Below are positions 1 to 8,760 of a DNA stretch of 47,581 nt, piece after piece. The translations under genes and the position numbers were made by a program. The notes below the pieces were generated by a model, which saw nothing but the letters and a program-made list of their open reading frames with translations, had not been told where the DNA came from and made no database searches. Numbering within the stretch: the first letter of the stretch is position 1; each line of letters starts with the position of its first letter. This stretch comes from Sphingopyxis macrogoltabida (lineage in GTDB: Bacteria > Pseudomonadota > Alphaproteobacteria > Sphingomonadales > Sphingomonadaceae): positions 1-47,581 of the forward strand of contig QFPJ01000022.1 in the NCBI GenBank assembly GCA_003241685.1. Direction: 5' to 3'.

Positions 1-109
1 CATATGTGCTCATGATTTGGTCCTTTGTTTGGGGGAGTGGAAGCGCGACCGTAGAAAGGGGCGCGATTCGGGGCTTTCAGATTCTCCCACTTTTTCGCAT
101 AATCGCGCG

Positions 110-880
110 ATGCAGAGCGGCGCGCTTCACGTTGCGGTGGTGGAGGACCGGATCGACGGACCGGCCGACTGGACGATCGCGCGCGACGGCCATGCGCTGA
201 TCCTGCACGAAGCGGGCAGCTATCACCGGCTGGAAACCTGGCTCGACGGGCGGCGCACCTCGCTCGGCGATCCGCTGCCCGGCGAAATCTGGTTCGTTCC
301 CGCCGGGCATGATTATCGCGCGGCGGCCGAGGGCGGCGCGGTGCGCTTCGTCTCGGTCGACATTCCCACGGACCGGCTGGCCGTCGCGTCGGGCGCGCGG
401 GCGATCGCGGGACATAACGACCGCGCGATGGCGGCGCTGGTGCGCGCGCTCGCGTCGGGCGATGCGAGCGTGGAGGCGCCGCTGCTGGCGATGCTGGCGT
501 CCGCGCTCGGCGGACGGGGTGGGCGTCCGGCCCCCGCCCGCGCCGCGCAGCGGATCGATACGCTGCTCGGCTTCATTCAGGCACGGCTGGAAGAGCCGCT
601 GACCGTCGAGCGCATGGCCGCCGAGGCGGGCATGTCGGTCAACAGCCTGATCGTCCATTTCGCGCGCGCGACGGGGCGGACCCCGGCGCAATATCTGCTG
701 CACCAAAGGTTGCGGCGCGCGCGCTGGTATCTGGCGAGCCGCCCGCTCAGCGTGGCCGAAATCGCCTTTGCCACCGGATTTTCGAGCCATGCCCATCTGT
801 GCGCCGCCTTTCGCGCCAAGCTGGGGATGGCGCCGGGGGAGTGGCGCCGCCGCTTCGGACCGGCGATGCTGCTGCGATGA
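110..880 (+). CDS. AraC family transcriptional regulator
   Basis: A 256-residue protein whose last ~105 residues form the double helix-turn-helix of AraC/XylS regulators: a first helix pair around LTVERMAAEAGMSVNSL and a second around LSVAEIAFATGFSSHAHL, followed by the usual GMAPGEWRRRF ending. The first ~130 residues look like a small cupin-type sensing domain, but no ligand can be named. The ATG at 110 is chosen because the upstream in-frame extension from 17 is basic, low-quality sequence; no strong ribosome binding site is visible for either start. A small membrane protein gene follows 20 bases downstream and could be co-transcribed. The family call is firm; the target genes are unknown. 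Confidence 0.85.
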   Translation: MQSGALHVAVVEDRIDGPADWTIARDGHALILHEAGSYHRLETWLDGRRTSLGDPLPGEIWFVPAGHDYRAAAEGGAVRFVSVDIPTDRLAVASGARAIAGHNDRAMAALVRALASGDASVEAPLLAMLASALGGRGGRPAPARAAQRIDTLLGFIQARLEEPLTVERMAAEAGMSVNSLIVHFARATGRTPAQYLLHQRLRRARWYLASRPLSVAEIAFATGFSSHAHLCAAFRAKLGMAPGEWRRRFGPAMLLR

Positions 881-900
881 AATAGGGGGAGAAGCAAGGG

Positions 901-1146
901 ATGTCGCATACCGCCGTCATGCTGTGCGCGGGGATCGCGCTTCTGCTCGTGCTGCGCCTGACCATCCGCGATGCGGCACGGGCGACGCGGCTGTTCCTGC
1001 TGTCGTGGTTCGTCGTGTCGATCGGCAACCTGCTCGTCGGCGTGCTGTACGCGGGCTATGGCTGGGGCGAGGAAGCGGTGATCGGGCTGCTGGTGTTCGG
1101 GGCGCCCGCTGCGATAGCGGTGGGGGTCGCGCGTTTCGGACGCTAG
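901..1146 (+). CDS. Small three-helix membrane protein, function unknown
   Basis: An 81-residue, strongly hydrophobic protein with probable membrane segments at about residues 4-19, 31-53 and 58-76. It contains no catalytic or binding motif that I recognise. The ATG at 901 is preceded by an AGGGGGAGAAG stretch, a good ribosome binding site. It lies 20 bases after the AraC gene on the same strand, so the two are likely one transcript and the regulator may control it. Its stop is only 3 bases from the end of the convergent gene at 1150. Confidence 0.65.
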   Translation: MSHTAVMLCAGIALLLVLRLTIRDAARATRLFLLSWFVVSIGNLLVGVLYAGYGWGEEAVIGLLVFGAPAAIAVGVARFGR

Positions 1147-1149
1147 ACT

Positions 1150-1599
1150 CTAATTCGCCGGATCGAGCAGGCAGCCGCTGGCGCCCGCGAAGCGCGCGCT
1201 GCGCGATGCGAGCAGGGGGACGCTGCCCGTGATGCGTTTCGTCTGCGGATCCTCGCTCAGCGAGACCAGTTCCATTCCGGGTTCGAAATCGCTCTGACAG
1301 CTTTCGAGGCTGCGCCCCTGCACATAGCGGCACGAACAGCCGACGCGCGCCGCATAGGCGGAGCCAAGCTCGGCCTGCGCCTTGAACGACGGGAATTTCC
1401 AGATCAGGAAGCCACCGAGCAGCACCGCCAGGATCAGCGCCCAGGGCAGGCATCCGCCCCAGCGGCTGCCGCCGCGCCTTCGGCCACGCAGGCGGGGCGG
1501 AATCTCGGGCTTCGGCGCGGGCGGTGCGCCCGCGGGGGGCGCCGACGCCGCGTCGGGCGTTGCCGGGGCTGGCGGGTTGGTGTTACTCACCATTGCCAT
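1150..1599 (-). CDS. Single-pass membrane protein with Cys-rich C-terminal domain
   Basis: About 149 residues: a proline/alanine-rich and then arginine-rich cytoplasmic N-terminus, one hydrophobic segment (PWALILAVLLGGFLIW), and a C-terminal part with paired cysteines (GCSC, ESC, GC) expected to lie in the periplasm. It is not a family I can name. The start is either the ATG at 1599 or the ATG at 1593; no other start is available in frame before the transmembrane segment. Either way it begins on top of the start codon of the divergent serine hydrolase gene, so its promoter must lie inside that gene. Neighbour context suggests, but does not prove, a functional link with the hydrolase. Confidence 0.6.
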   Translation of the reverse strand: MAMVSNTNPPAPATPDAASAPPAGAPPAPKPEIPPRLRGRRRGGSRWGGCLPWALILAVLLGGFLIWKFPSFKAQAELGSAYAARVGCSCRYVQGRSLESCQSDFEPGMELVSLSEDPQTKRITGSVPLLASRSARFAGASGCLLDPAN

Positions 1600-2755
1600 G
1601 ATCACCAAAAAAGCCCTGCTGGCAAGTGCCGCGCTCGCGATGCTGGGCGCGATCGCGACCGCGATGTCCAGCGCACCGGCGCCGGCGGCGCGCGCGATGC
1701 CAGGCCCGAAATTCGGCGCCACGCTCGACGATGTACAGCCGGTGGCGGCGTCGCCGGCATTGCCCGCGCTGGCCCCCGCGACCAAGGCGCGCGCCGACGC
1801 GCTGTTCGCGGCCGACACGGAGTCGGGGCAGACGCGGGCGCTGCTCGTCCTGCGCGACGGCGAACCGATCTATGAACGCTATGCGCCCGGCTTCGGCCCG
1901 GACAGCAAGCTGATCAGCTGGTCGATGGCGAAAAGCATCACCGCGGTGCTGATCGGCTTTCTGGTCGCCGATGGCCAATTGTCGCTCGACGGTCCGGCGC
2001 CGGTCGCGGCGTGGCAGCGCAGCGGCGACCCGCGCGGCGCCATCACGCTGCGCCACCTGCTCCACATGGCGTCGGGGCTGGAGCATGTCGAGGTCGGCGA
2101 TCCGGTCTGGGACGGCGACACGGTCGACATGCTGTTCGGGCCGGGCGCAGGGGATATGGCGGGTTTCGCCGAAGCGAAGCCCGCGGTGGCGCAGCCGGGC
2201 GAGCTGTTCAACTACAGCTCGGCGACCAGCGTCATCCTGTCCGACATACTCGCCGATACGCTCACGCCCTCGCAAAGCCCCGCAGCGCGGCTCGAGGCCG
2301 TGCGGGAGTTCATGCGCGGGCGGCTTGCCGAACCGTTGGGCATGGCCAGCCTGACGCCCGAGTTCGATGCCCGAGGCACGATGATCGGCGGATCGATCAT
2401 GCATGCGACGGCGCGTGATTATGCGAAATTCGGCGAATTCCTGCGCAACCACGGCGTGGCGGACGGCCAACGGCTGCTGCCCGAAAGCTGGATGAGCTTC
2501 ATGCTGCAACCGTCGGCCGGCGATGGCGGATATGGTGGGCACATCTGGCTGAACCGCCGCCGCCCGGCCGGATCGCCCGCCGCGCTGTGGCCCGACCGGG
2601 GCCCGAACGACCTGTTCGCCTGTATCGGCCACCAGGGGCAATATATCATCGTCTCGCCGTCGCAGCGGGTCACGGTGGTGCGCCTCGGTGTGACGAGGGA
2701 CGACGAATTCCCGGCGCTGCGGCGGCAATTGGCGGATTTGATCGCGGTGCTTTGA
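1598..2755 (+). CDS. Serine hydrolase, class C beta-lactamase-like family
   Basis: A 385-residue secreted or membrane-bound hydrolase. It starts with a signal-like segment (MITKK then a hydrophobic run to about residue 30). The SxxK nucleophile motif is S109-M-A-K112, the second motif is Y206-S-S rather than the more usual Y-x-N, and the third-motif position is H345-Q-G. This pattern matches the esterase and 6-aminohexanoate-dimer hydrolase branch of the family more than true antibiotic-cleaving AmpC enzymes, so a role in beta-lactam resistance should not be assumed. No clear Shine-Dalgarno precedes the ATG, but the lysines and hydrophobic run that follow support this start. The substrate is unknown. 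Confidence 0.85.
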   Translation: MITKKALLASAALAMLGAIATAMSSAPAPAARAMPGPKFGATLDDVQPVAASPALPALAPATKARADALFAADTESGQTRALLVLRDGEPIYERYAPGFGPDSKLISWSMAKSITAVLIGFLVADGQLSLDGPAPVAAWQRSGDPRGAITLRHLLHMASGLEHVEVGDPVWDGDTVDMLFGPGAGDMAGFAEAKPAVAQPGELFNYSSATSVILSDILADTLTPSQSPAARLEAVREFMRGRLAEPLGMASLTPEFDARGTMIGGSIMHATARDYAKFGEFLRNHGVADGQRLLPESWMSFMLQPSAGDGGYGGHIWLNRRRPAGSPAALWPDRGPNDLFACIGHQGQYIIVSPSQRVTVVRLGVTRDDEFPALRRQLADLIAVL

Positions 2756-2774
2756 CCGGCTGAAAAGTCCGGGT

Positions 2775-3605
2775 TTACAGCAGCACATCCCCGACCAGGG
2801 TCGTGACGCAGCGTCCCGTCAACTCGACGCGGTCGCCGTCGATACGGCAGCCGACATGGCCGCCGCGCGCGCTGGCCTGATAGGCGGCGAAGCGGTCGCG
2901 GTCGAGGCGCGGGGTCCAATAGGGGGTCAGGACGCAGTGCGCCGCTCCGGTCACGGGGTCTTCGTCGATTCCGGCGCCGGGTACGAAGACACGGCTGACG
3001 ACATCGGCGCCCGATGCGTCGTCGCCGCCGGGCGCGGTCGCGATCGTCGCGATGTCGCCGAAACGGCGCAATGCGGCCATGTCGGGCGCCAGTGCGCGTA
3101 CCGCGTCGGCGTCGGCATAGACGAGCAGGGCATAGCCGCGTTCATGCCACAATGTTTCGAGGGGCGCGCCTCCCACGGCCGCAACGATGTCGGGCAACGG
3201 CTTGGGGGCCGCCGAAAAAGCGGGCAGGGACAGGCGGTAGCTGTTGTCGTCATCCGCGGCATCCGGGTCGCGGGACACGGTCAATATGCCCGCCTGACGC
3301 GTGCGGAAGCGCATGTCGCTTCGCCACTGGCCCGCGGACAGCAGGACATGGCCGCTCGCGAGCGTTGCGTGGCCGCACAGGGCGATTTCCTGCGTCGGGG
3401 TGAACCAGCGCAGTTCATAATCCGCGTCGTCGCTGTCGTCGGGGACAAGGAAGGCGGTTTCGGAAAGATTGTTCTCCGCCGCGATCGCCCGCAACATGGC
3501 ATCGCTCAACCATTCGGTCAGCGGCATCACGGCGGCCGGATTGCCTTCGAAAGCGCGGGTGGCGAACGCATCGACGCGGGTTAGGGGAAGGCGCATCCAG
3601 CTCAT
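2775..3605 (-). CDS. PhzF family epimerase/isomerase
   Basis: A 276-residue PhzF-fold protein. Typical signatures are the N-terminal VDAF..F.GNPAAV, the NLSET segment with the presumed catalytic Glu49, the FTPTQEIALCGHATLA stretch, and the late PGAGIDEDPVTGAAHC signature. Family members catalyse proton-shuttling isomerisations (PhzF itself acts in phenazine synthesis); no phenazine genes are present here, so the substrate is unknown. Its start overlaps the pdxH stop by 4 bases (ATGA), implying translational coupling. An alternative start three residues in (MRLPL) is equally plausible. Confidence 0.9.
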   Translation of the reverse strand: MSWMRLPLTRVDAFATRAFEGNPAAVMPLTEWLSDAMLRAIAAENNLSETAFLVPDDSDDADYELRWFTPTQEIALCGHATLASGHVLLSAGQWRSDMRFRTRQAGILTVSRDPDAADDDNSYRLSLPAFSAAPKPLPDIVAAVGGAPLETLWHERGYALLVYADADAVRALAPDMAALRRFGDIATIATAPGGDDASGADVVSRVFVPGAGIDEDPVTGAAHCVLTPYWTPRLDRDRFAAYQASARGGHVGCRIDGDRVELTGRCVTTLVGDVLL

Positions 3606-4192
3606 GGGTAGAGCAATCCGTCTCTCCAGCCGTCGCCGGAGCGGACGAACAGCCGCCGTTCGTGCAGCCGGTGCGCGCGATCGAGCCAGAATTCGATACG
3701 GTCGGGCACCACGCGCCAGCCCGACCAGCGCGGCGGCCGCGGTACATCCTGTCCCTCGAAGCGCGCCTTCATCGCCTCGAAACGCGCCTCGAAAGTTTCG
3801 CGCGCGTCGAGCGGACGCGACTGGTCGCTTGCCCAGGCGCCCAGCTGGCTGTCGCGGCTGCGGGTCGCGAAATAGGCGTCGGCGGTCCGGTCGTCGACCG
3901 TCTCCACCGCGCCTTCGATGCGGACCTGACGGCGCAGCGACTTCCAGTGGAACAGCAGCGCGACATGCGGATTGCGGACGATCTCCAGCCCCTTGCGGCT
4001 GTCGAGGTTGGTGTAGAAGATGAAGCCGTCCGGCCCATGCCCCTTCAACAGCACCATGCGCAGCGACGGCCGCCCGTCCGGAGTCGCGGTGGCAAGGGCC
4101 ATGACGTTGGAATCATTGGGTTCGCTCGCGCGGGCATCGGCGAACCAGCTATCGAACAGGGCTATCGGGTCGCGCATCATGGCGGCGCTCAT
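3602..4192 (-). CDS. pdxH: Pyridoxamine 5'-phosphate oxidase
   Basis: A 196-residue FMN-dependent oxidase that makes pyridoxal 5'-phosphate from pyridoxine or pyridoxamine 5'-phosphate, the last step of vitamin B6 cofactor supply. Visible family features are PSLRMVLLKG, the FYTNLDSRKG segment, ALLFHWKSLRRQVRIEG, the SQLGAWASDQS stretch and the C-terminal W-x-V-x-P-x-RIEFW ... LHERRLF signature. Length agrees with the family. The start at 4192 (MSAAMMRDP) is preferred over a longer frame reaching 4261; a GGGGAG lies very close upstream, so the Met-Met pair at 4180/4177 is a possible alternative. It is divergent from the DnaJ-like gene and coupled to the phzF-like gene. Confidence 0.93.
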   Translation of the reverse strand: MSAAMMRDPIALFDSWFADARASEPNDSNVMALATATPDGRPSLRMVLLKGHGPDGFIFYTNLDSRKGLEIVRNPHVALLFHWKSLRRQVRIEGAVETVDDRTADAYFATRSRDSQLGAWASDQSRPLDARETFEARFEAMKARFEGQDVPRPPRWSGWRVVPDRIEFWLDRAHRLHERRLFVRSGDGWRDGLLYP

Positions 4193-4315
4193 ACTCCCCG
4201 CCGCGGCCGTGGTCGAGCAAAAGGCGGCGGAACTTGATCCCGCGCCGGACCGTTCCCACATCGCGGCCGCAATCGGGCCTTCACGGCCGCTCCTTTATCG
4301 GGCTAATGAAGATAT

Positions 4316-5239
4316 ATGGCAGATCCTTATTCCACCCTGGGCGTCGGCAAGGGCGCGACCGAGGCCGAGATCAAATCGGCCTACCGCAAACTTGCGAAAG
4401 AGCTGCATCCTGACCGGAACAAGGACAATCCCAGGGCGGCGGAGAAATTCTCCGACGTGACCAAGGCCTATGACCTGCTCTCCGACAAGGGCAAGCGCGC
4501 GCAGTTCGACCGGGGCGAAATCGACGCCGACGGCAATCCCGCGATGCCCTTCGGCTATGGCGGCGGCGGTTTCCGCGGCGATCCGCGCGGCGGGCCAGGC
4601 GCGCAGGGCGGCTTTGGCGCGGAAGGGGCCGACTTCGGCGATATCTTCGACGGGCTGTTCGGTGGGCGTGCCGGGGGCGGGCCGTTCGGCGGCTTCGGCG
4701 GACGCAACGCGCCGCCGCCCAAGGGTGCCAACGTCGCCTATCGGCTCGGCGTATCCTTTATCGATGCCGCGACGCAGGCGATGCAGCGCATCACGCTGGC
4801 AGACGGCAAGACGATCGATCTCAAGCTGCCCGCCGGCGTGGATACGGGCACGCAGATGCGGCTGGCGGGCAAGGGGCAGGCCGGACCGGGGGGCGCCGGT
4901 GACGGCATCGTCACCATCACCGTCAAGGATCATCCCTTTTTCGAGCGCGAGGGCGACAATATCCGCCTCGACCTGCCGATCACGCTGGCAGAGGCGGTCA
5001 AGGGGGCCCGGATCAAGGTGCCGACCGTCGACGGACCCGTCATGCTGTCGATTCCGGCGGGATCGAGTTCGGGCAAGGTCATGCGCCTGAAGGGCAAGGG
5101 TTTCAGCCGCAAGAGCGGCGGCCGCGGCGATCAGCTGGTCCGGTTGATGGTCGATCTGCCGGCGGACGACGACGCGCTGCTGCGCCTTGTCGGCCAATGG
5201 GACGATCCCCGGCCCGTGCGCGCGGACCTGGGCGTGTGA
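4316..5239 (+). CDS. DnaJ-class co-chaperone, CbpA-like (no zinc finger)
   Basis: A 307-residue J-domain protein. The J domain covers residues 1-68 with the HPD motif at 31-33, followed by a glycine/phenylalanine-rich linker (about 78-130) and the two beta-sandwich substrate-binding domains to the end. The CxxCxGxG zinc repeats of true DnaJ are absent, so it belongs to the CbpA/DjlA-like class that stimulates DnaK ATPase. It heads a tightly spaced plus-strand run (YihY, fabI, GNAT, aroC), and the YihY gene starts 3 bases after its stop. A GAAG precedes the ATG at modest distance. Confidence 0.9.
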   Translation: MADPYSTLGVGKGATEAEIKSAYRKLAKELHPDRNKDNPRAAEKFSDVTKAYDLLSDKGKRAQFDRGEIDADGNPAMPFGYGGGGFRGDPRGGPGAQGGFGAEGADFGDIFDGLFGGRAGGGPFGGFGGRNAPPPKGANVAYRLGVSFIDAATQAMQRITLADGKTIDLKLPAGVDTGTQMRLAGKGQAGPGGAGDGIVTITVKDHPFFEREGDNIRLDLPITLAEAVKGARIKVPTVDGPVMLSIPAGSSSGKVMRLKGKGFSRKSGGRGDQLVRLMVDLPADDDALLRLVGQWDDPRPVRADLGV

Positions 5240-5242
5240 TGC

Positions 5243-6328
5243 GTGGCTGATCGAGCCCGGAAAGCCGACGTCGCCGCGATCGAGCGCGAAGTCGCCGACG
5301 AGGTCGCCGGCGAGTTTCTGGCCGAGGGGCATTCGCCGCACTCGCTGGAAGCGCGCGCCGAGCAGGCCAAGCGCATCAAGCTGCGGACGCGCGCCCAGGG
5401 CGTCCTTGATCGCGGCCGCGATGCGCTGGGGCCCAGCACACGGATCTTTCATGTCGCCCGGCGCGTGATCGTCGGCACCTATACCGACGGGTTCATCCAC
5501 GCCGGCAACCTGGCCTATCTGGCGCTGATCGCGCTGTTTCCCTTTTTCATCCTGCTCGCGGCGGCGCTCAGCCTGTTCGGCGGCAGCGCGGGCGGCGAAG
5601 CGGCGATCGAGACGATCTTCTCGCTGATGCCGCCGACCGTCGCGCGGGCGCTGGCGGGGCCGATCCGCGAAGTGATGACGGCGCGCACCGGCATTTTCCT
5701 GTGGCTCGGCGCGTTGGTTGCGTTGTGGACGGTCGGCAGCCTGGTCGAGACGATCCGCGACATCCTGCGCCGCGCCTATGGCACCCATTTTTCCAAGGGC
5801 TTCTTTCACTATCGCCTGCTGTCGATCGGTATCATCACCGGCGCGGTCGTGCTGATGCTGCTGTCGTTCAGCATGCAGGTGCTGATCGTCGGCGTCGAAC
5901 AATTCGTGACCCGCGTGCTGCCGGCGCAATATCAATCGTGGGGCGTCGTCGCCATTTCGCGTGCGGTGTCGGGCCTGGGCCTGTTCCTGGCCATCTACAT
6001 GCTGTTTTTCAGCCTGACGCCGTCGAAATACCGCCGCCTGAAACAATGTCCGAAATGGCCGGGCGCGCTGTTCACCACATTGTGGTGGATCGCGGTCACG
6101 CTGGCGCTGCCGCCCCTGCTGGCCAGCCTGCTCAGCTATGATGCGACCTATGGCAGCCTTGCGGGCGTGATGGTCGCGCTGTTCTTTTTCTATCTCGTCG
6201 GCCTGGGTATGGTGATGGGCGCCGAACTCAACGCCGCGCTGGTGGAGGTTGAGGATTTGGGACATGACGCTATTGGGCGCGTCGACGACATCATTATCGA
6301 AGACAAAAAGGCCGGAGAAGAACAATGA
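5243..6328 (+). CDS. YihY/UPF0761 family inner-membrane protein
   Basis: A 361-residue integral membrane protein of the YihY/virulence factor BrkB family. After a ~75-residue charged cytoplasmic start it shows about six hydrophobic segments and the family's conserved stretches GNLAYLALIALFPFFI, LVALWTVGSLVETI and SYDATYGSLAGVMVALFFFYL. It was once mislabelled ribonuclease BN; the actual function of the family is unsettled. The first codon is GTG with no obvious ribosome binding site, so it probably relies on coupling to the DnaJ-like gene just upstream. Its last bases overlap the fabI start codon (ATGA). Confidence 0.88.
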   Translation: MADRARKADVAAIEREVADEVAGEFLAEGHSPHSLEARAEQAKRIKLRTRAQGVLDRGRDALGPSTRIFHVARRVIVGTYTDGFIHAGNLAYLALIALFPFFILLAAALSLFGGSAGGEAAIETIFSLMPPTVARALAGPIREVMTARTGIFLWLGALVALWTVGSLVETIRDILRRAYGTHFSKGFFHYRLLSIGIITGAVVLMLLSFSMQVLIVGVEQFVTRVLPAQYQSWGVVAISRAVSGLGLFLAIYMLFFSLTPSKYRRLKQCPKWPGALFTTLWWIAVTLALPPLLASLLSYDATYGSLAGVMVALFFFYLVGLGMVMGAELNAALVEVEDLGHDAIGRVDDIIIEDKKAGEEQ

Positions 6329-7152
6329 CGGGTCTGATGACGGGCAAGCGCGGGCTGATCATGGGGCTGGCGAACGACAAGTCGCTGGCGTGGGGCATCG
6401 CCAAGGCGCTGCGCGCGCAGGGCGCGGAGCTGGCGATCAGCTATCAGGGCGATGTCATGCTGAAGCGCGTCAAGCCGCTGGCGGACGAACTGGACTGCGA
6501 CCTGCTGATCGATTGCGACGTGTCGGACATGGCCAATCTGGATGCGGCCTTTGCGACGCTTGCCGCGCGCTGGCCGACGATCGATTTCGTCGTGCACGCG
6601 ATCGGCTATACCAACAAGGACGCGCTGCGCGGCCATTATGCCGACGTCGGCCTTGAAGATTTTCTGATGACGATGAACATCAGCGTGTACAGCTTCACCG
6701 CGGTTGCCAGGCGCGCGGCGGCGATCATGGCGCCGCTGGACCCCGAAACGGGCACCGGCGGCGGCGCGCTGCTGACCCTCAGCTATTATGGCGCGGAAAA
6801 GGTTATTCCGCATTACAACGTCATGGGCGTGGCGAAATCGGCGCTGGAAACCAGCGTCAAATATCTTGCCAACGACTATGGCCCGCAGGGCATCCGCGTG
6901 AACGCCATCTCGGCCGGGCCGATCAAGACGCTGGCGGCGAGCGGCATCGGCGATTTCCGGCTGATCCTGAAATGGAACGAATTCAACGCCCCGCTGCGCC
7001 GGAATGTGACCATCGACGACGTTGGTGGCTCGGCGCTCTACCTGCTCAGCGATCTGGCAGCGGGCGTTACGGGGGAAACGCATCATGTCGATGCGGGATA
7101 CCACACCGTCGGCATGAAGCAGGAAGACGCGCCGGACATCGCGCTTGCGTGA
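6325..7152 (+). CDS. fabI: Enoyl-[acyl-carrier-protein] reductase (NADH), FabI
   Basis: A 275-residue short-chain dehydrogenase-fold enzyme that performs the last reduction of each fatty-acid elongation cycle. The FabI signature is clear: the N-terminal GLANDKSLAWGIA nucleotide loop, the SYYGAEKVIPHYNVMGVAKSAL segment region with Tyr164 and Lys171 spaced by six residues as in FabI (rather than the three of ordinary SDRs), and the VNAISAGPIKTLAASGI stretch. Its ATG overlaps the YihY stop by 4 bases. The next gene starts inside its last codons. No second enoyl reductase is seen in the window. FabI is the family's triclosan target. Confidence 0.96.
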   Translation: MTGLMTGKRGLIMGLANDKSLAWGIAKALRAQGAELAISYQGDVMLKRVKPLADELDCDLLIDCDVSDMANLDAAFATLAARWPTIDFVVHAIGYTNKDALRGHYADVGLEDFLMTMNISVYSFTAVARRAAAIMAPLDPETGTGGGALLTLSYYGAEKVIPHYNVMGVAKSALETSVKYLANDYGPQGIRVNAISAGPIKTLAASGIGDFRLILKWNEFNAPLRRNVTIDDVGGSALYLLSDLAAGVTGETHHVDAGYHTVGMKQEDAPDIALA

Positions 7153-7672
7153 CGATGTCGTCAGCCCGGCCGGCGTGGAGCATGCCGAGCTTGTCGACAC
7201 GATCATTCGCGCCGCATTTTCCGATACCGCGCACGGATATCAGGGTGAAGGCGCGTTGGTGCGGCAACTCGCGGCGGACGGCGATGAGCTGGTGTCCGTC
7301 ATCCATTGGCGCGATGGCGTGGCGGTGGGTCATGCGTTCTTCAGCCGGATGGACGTCGAAGCGGACGGCAGCCCTCTCGCCGCGGCCGCCTTGGCGCCGG
7401 TTTCCGTCCTGCCGGCGTTTCAGGGGCAGGGGATCGGCGCGGGCCTGATACGGGCCGGCCTCGCGATTTTGAAGGACAAGGGCATAGACATCAGTTTTGT
7501 CCTCGGTCACGAAAGCTATTACCCGCGCTTCGGCTATTCGCCCAAATTGGCCGCGCGCTTCGCGTCGCCCTTTGCCGGGCCGCACCTTATGGCGATGATG
7601 CTGGACAGCGAAGCCGATTGGCCGCAAGGCGGCCGCGCGGATTATGCGCCCGCTTTCGGGCGCTTGGGGTAA
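7145..7672 (+). CDS. GNAT family N-acetyltransferase
   Basis: A 175-residue GNAT protein. The acetyl-CoA binding motif appears as LAPVSVLPAFQGQGIGAGLI (motif A, R/QxxGxG), followed by VLGHESYYPRFGY, typical of the YhbS/COG3153 branch. Acceptor substrate unknown. The start shown is a TTG at 7145 that overlaps the fabI end by 8 bases; a GTG at 7175 (codon 11) is the alternative and would remove the overlap. It sits 4 bases before aroC in a coupled run of genes, but no pathway link to aromatic or fatty-acid synthesis can be read from the sequence. Confidence 0.82.
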   Translation: MRDDVVSPAGVEHAELVDTIIRAAFSDTAHGYQGEGALVRQLAADGDELVSVIHWRDGVAVGHAFFSRMDVEADGSPLAAAALAPVSVLPAFQGQGIGAGLIRAGLAILKDKGIDISFVLGHESYYPRFGYSPKLAARFASPFAGPHLMAMMLDSEADWPQGGRADYAPAFGRLG

Positions 7673-7676
7673 GGGC

Positions 7677-8753
7677 ATGAGTTTCAACAGCTTCGGACGC
7701 GTCCTTCGCTTCACGACATGGGGGGAGAGCCACGGACCCGCGCTGGGCGCGGTCGTCGATGGCTGCCCGCCGCGGCTGTCGCTGGCGGAAGGCGACATCC
7801 AGCCCTTTCTCGACCAGCGCCGCCCCGGCCAGTCGCGCCACACGACCCAGCGGCAGGAGCCGGACCGGGTCCGCATTCTGTCGGGGGTGTTCGAGGGCCG
7901 GACGACAGGCACACCGATCAGCCTGATGATCGAGAATGTCGATCAGCGGTCGAAGGATTATGGCGAGATCGCCCAGGCCTATCGCCCCGGTCACGCCGAT
8001 TACGCCTATGACGCCAAATACGGCATTCGCGACTATCGCGGCGGCGGACGGTCCAGCGCCCGCGAAACGGCGGCACGGGTCGCCGCCGGCGCCGTCGCGC
8101 GGCTGGTGATCCCGGAGGTGCAAATCCATGCGTGGGTCGCCGAAATTGGCGGCGACGCGATTGATCCCGCCAATTTCGATCTGGAGGAAATCGGCCGCAA
8201 TCCCTTCTTCTGCCCCGATCCGGCGGCAGCAGCGCGATGGGAAGGGGTGATGGACGGCGCGCGCAAGGCGGGCAGTTCGCTGGGCGCGGTGATCGAGTGC
8301 GCGGCCAGCGGCGTTCCCGCGGGCTGGGGCGCCCCCATCTATGCCAAGCTCGACAGCGATCTGGCCGCCGCGATGATGGGAATCAACGCGGTCAAGGGTG
8401 TCGAGATCGGCGCCGGTTTCCACGCGGCGCGGCTGCGCGGCGAAGAAAATGCCGACCCGATGCGCCCGGCGACTGACGGCAGCAATCGGCCCGATTTCCT
8501 GTCGAACAATGCGGGCGGGATCGCGGGCGGCATTTCGACGGGGCAGCCCGTCGTCGTCCGCGTCGCGTTCAAGCCGACCAGTTCGATCCTCACCCCCGTG
8601 CCGACGATCAACAAGGCGGGGGAGGCGGCCGACATCGTCACCAAGGGACGGCACGACCCCTGTGTCGGCATTCGCGGCGCGCCGGTGGTCGAGGCGATGA
8701 TGGCACTGGTCCTCGCCGACCATAAATTGCTGCACCGCGCACAGTGCGGCTGA
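7677..8753 (+). CDS. aroC: Chorismate synthase
   Basis: A 358-residue enzyme converting 5-enolpyruvylshikimate 3-phosphate to chorismate, the branch point to aromatic amino acids, folate and quinones; it needs reduced FMN. Family signatures are all present: RFTTWGESHGPALG at the start, the RRPGQSRHTTQRQEPD segment, YRPGHADYAYDAKYGIRDYRGGGRSSARET, and the C-terminal GRHDPCVGIRGAPVVEAM. Length is normal. The ATG follows a GGGGTAAGGG sequence, a good ribosome binding site, 4 bases after the GNAT stop. Confidence 0.97.
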   Translation: MSFNSFGRVLRFTTWGESHGPALGAVVDGCPPRLSLAEGDIQPFLDQRRPGQSRHTTQRQEPDRVRILSGVFEGRTTGTPISLMIENVDQRSKDYGEIAQAYRPGHADYAYDAKYGIRDYRGGGRSSARETAARVAAGAVARLVIPEVQIHAWVAEIGGDAIDPANFDLEEIGRNPFFCPDPAAAARWEGVMDGARKAGSSLGAVIECAASGVPAGWGAPIYAKLDSDLAAAMMGINAVKGVEIGAGFHAARLRGEENADPMRPATDGSNRPDFLSNNAGGIAGGISTGQPVVVRVAFKPTSSILTPVPTINKAGEAADIVTKGRHDPCVGIRGAPVVEAMMALVLADHKLLHRAQCG

Positions 8754-8760
8754 CGCTTTC

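Noticed and set aside
1598..2755. Antibiotic-resistance beta-lactamase
   Set aside because: The motif pattern (SMAK, YSS, HQG) fits the esterase-like relatives better than AmpC enzymes, so a resistance call would be unsupported.
4295..6325. A 676-codon minus-strand open frame opposite the DnaJ-like and YihY genes
   Set aside because: Antisense artefact of high GC content; no ribosome site, no domain, and two good genes on the other strand.
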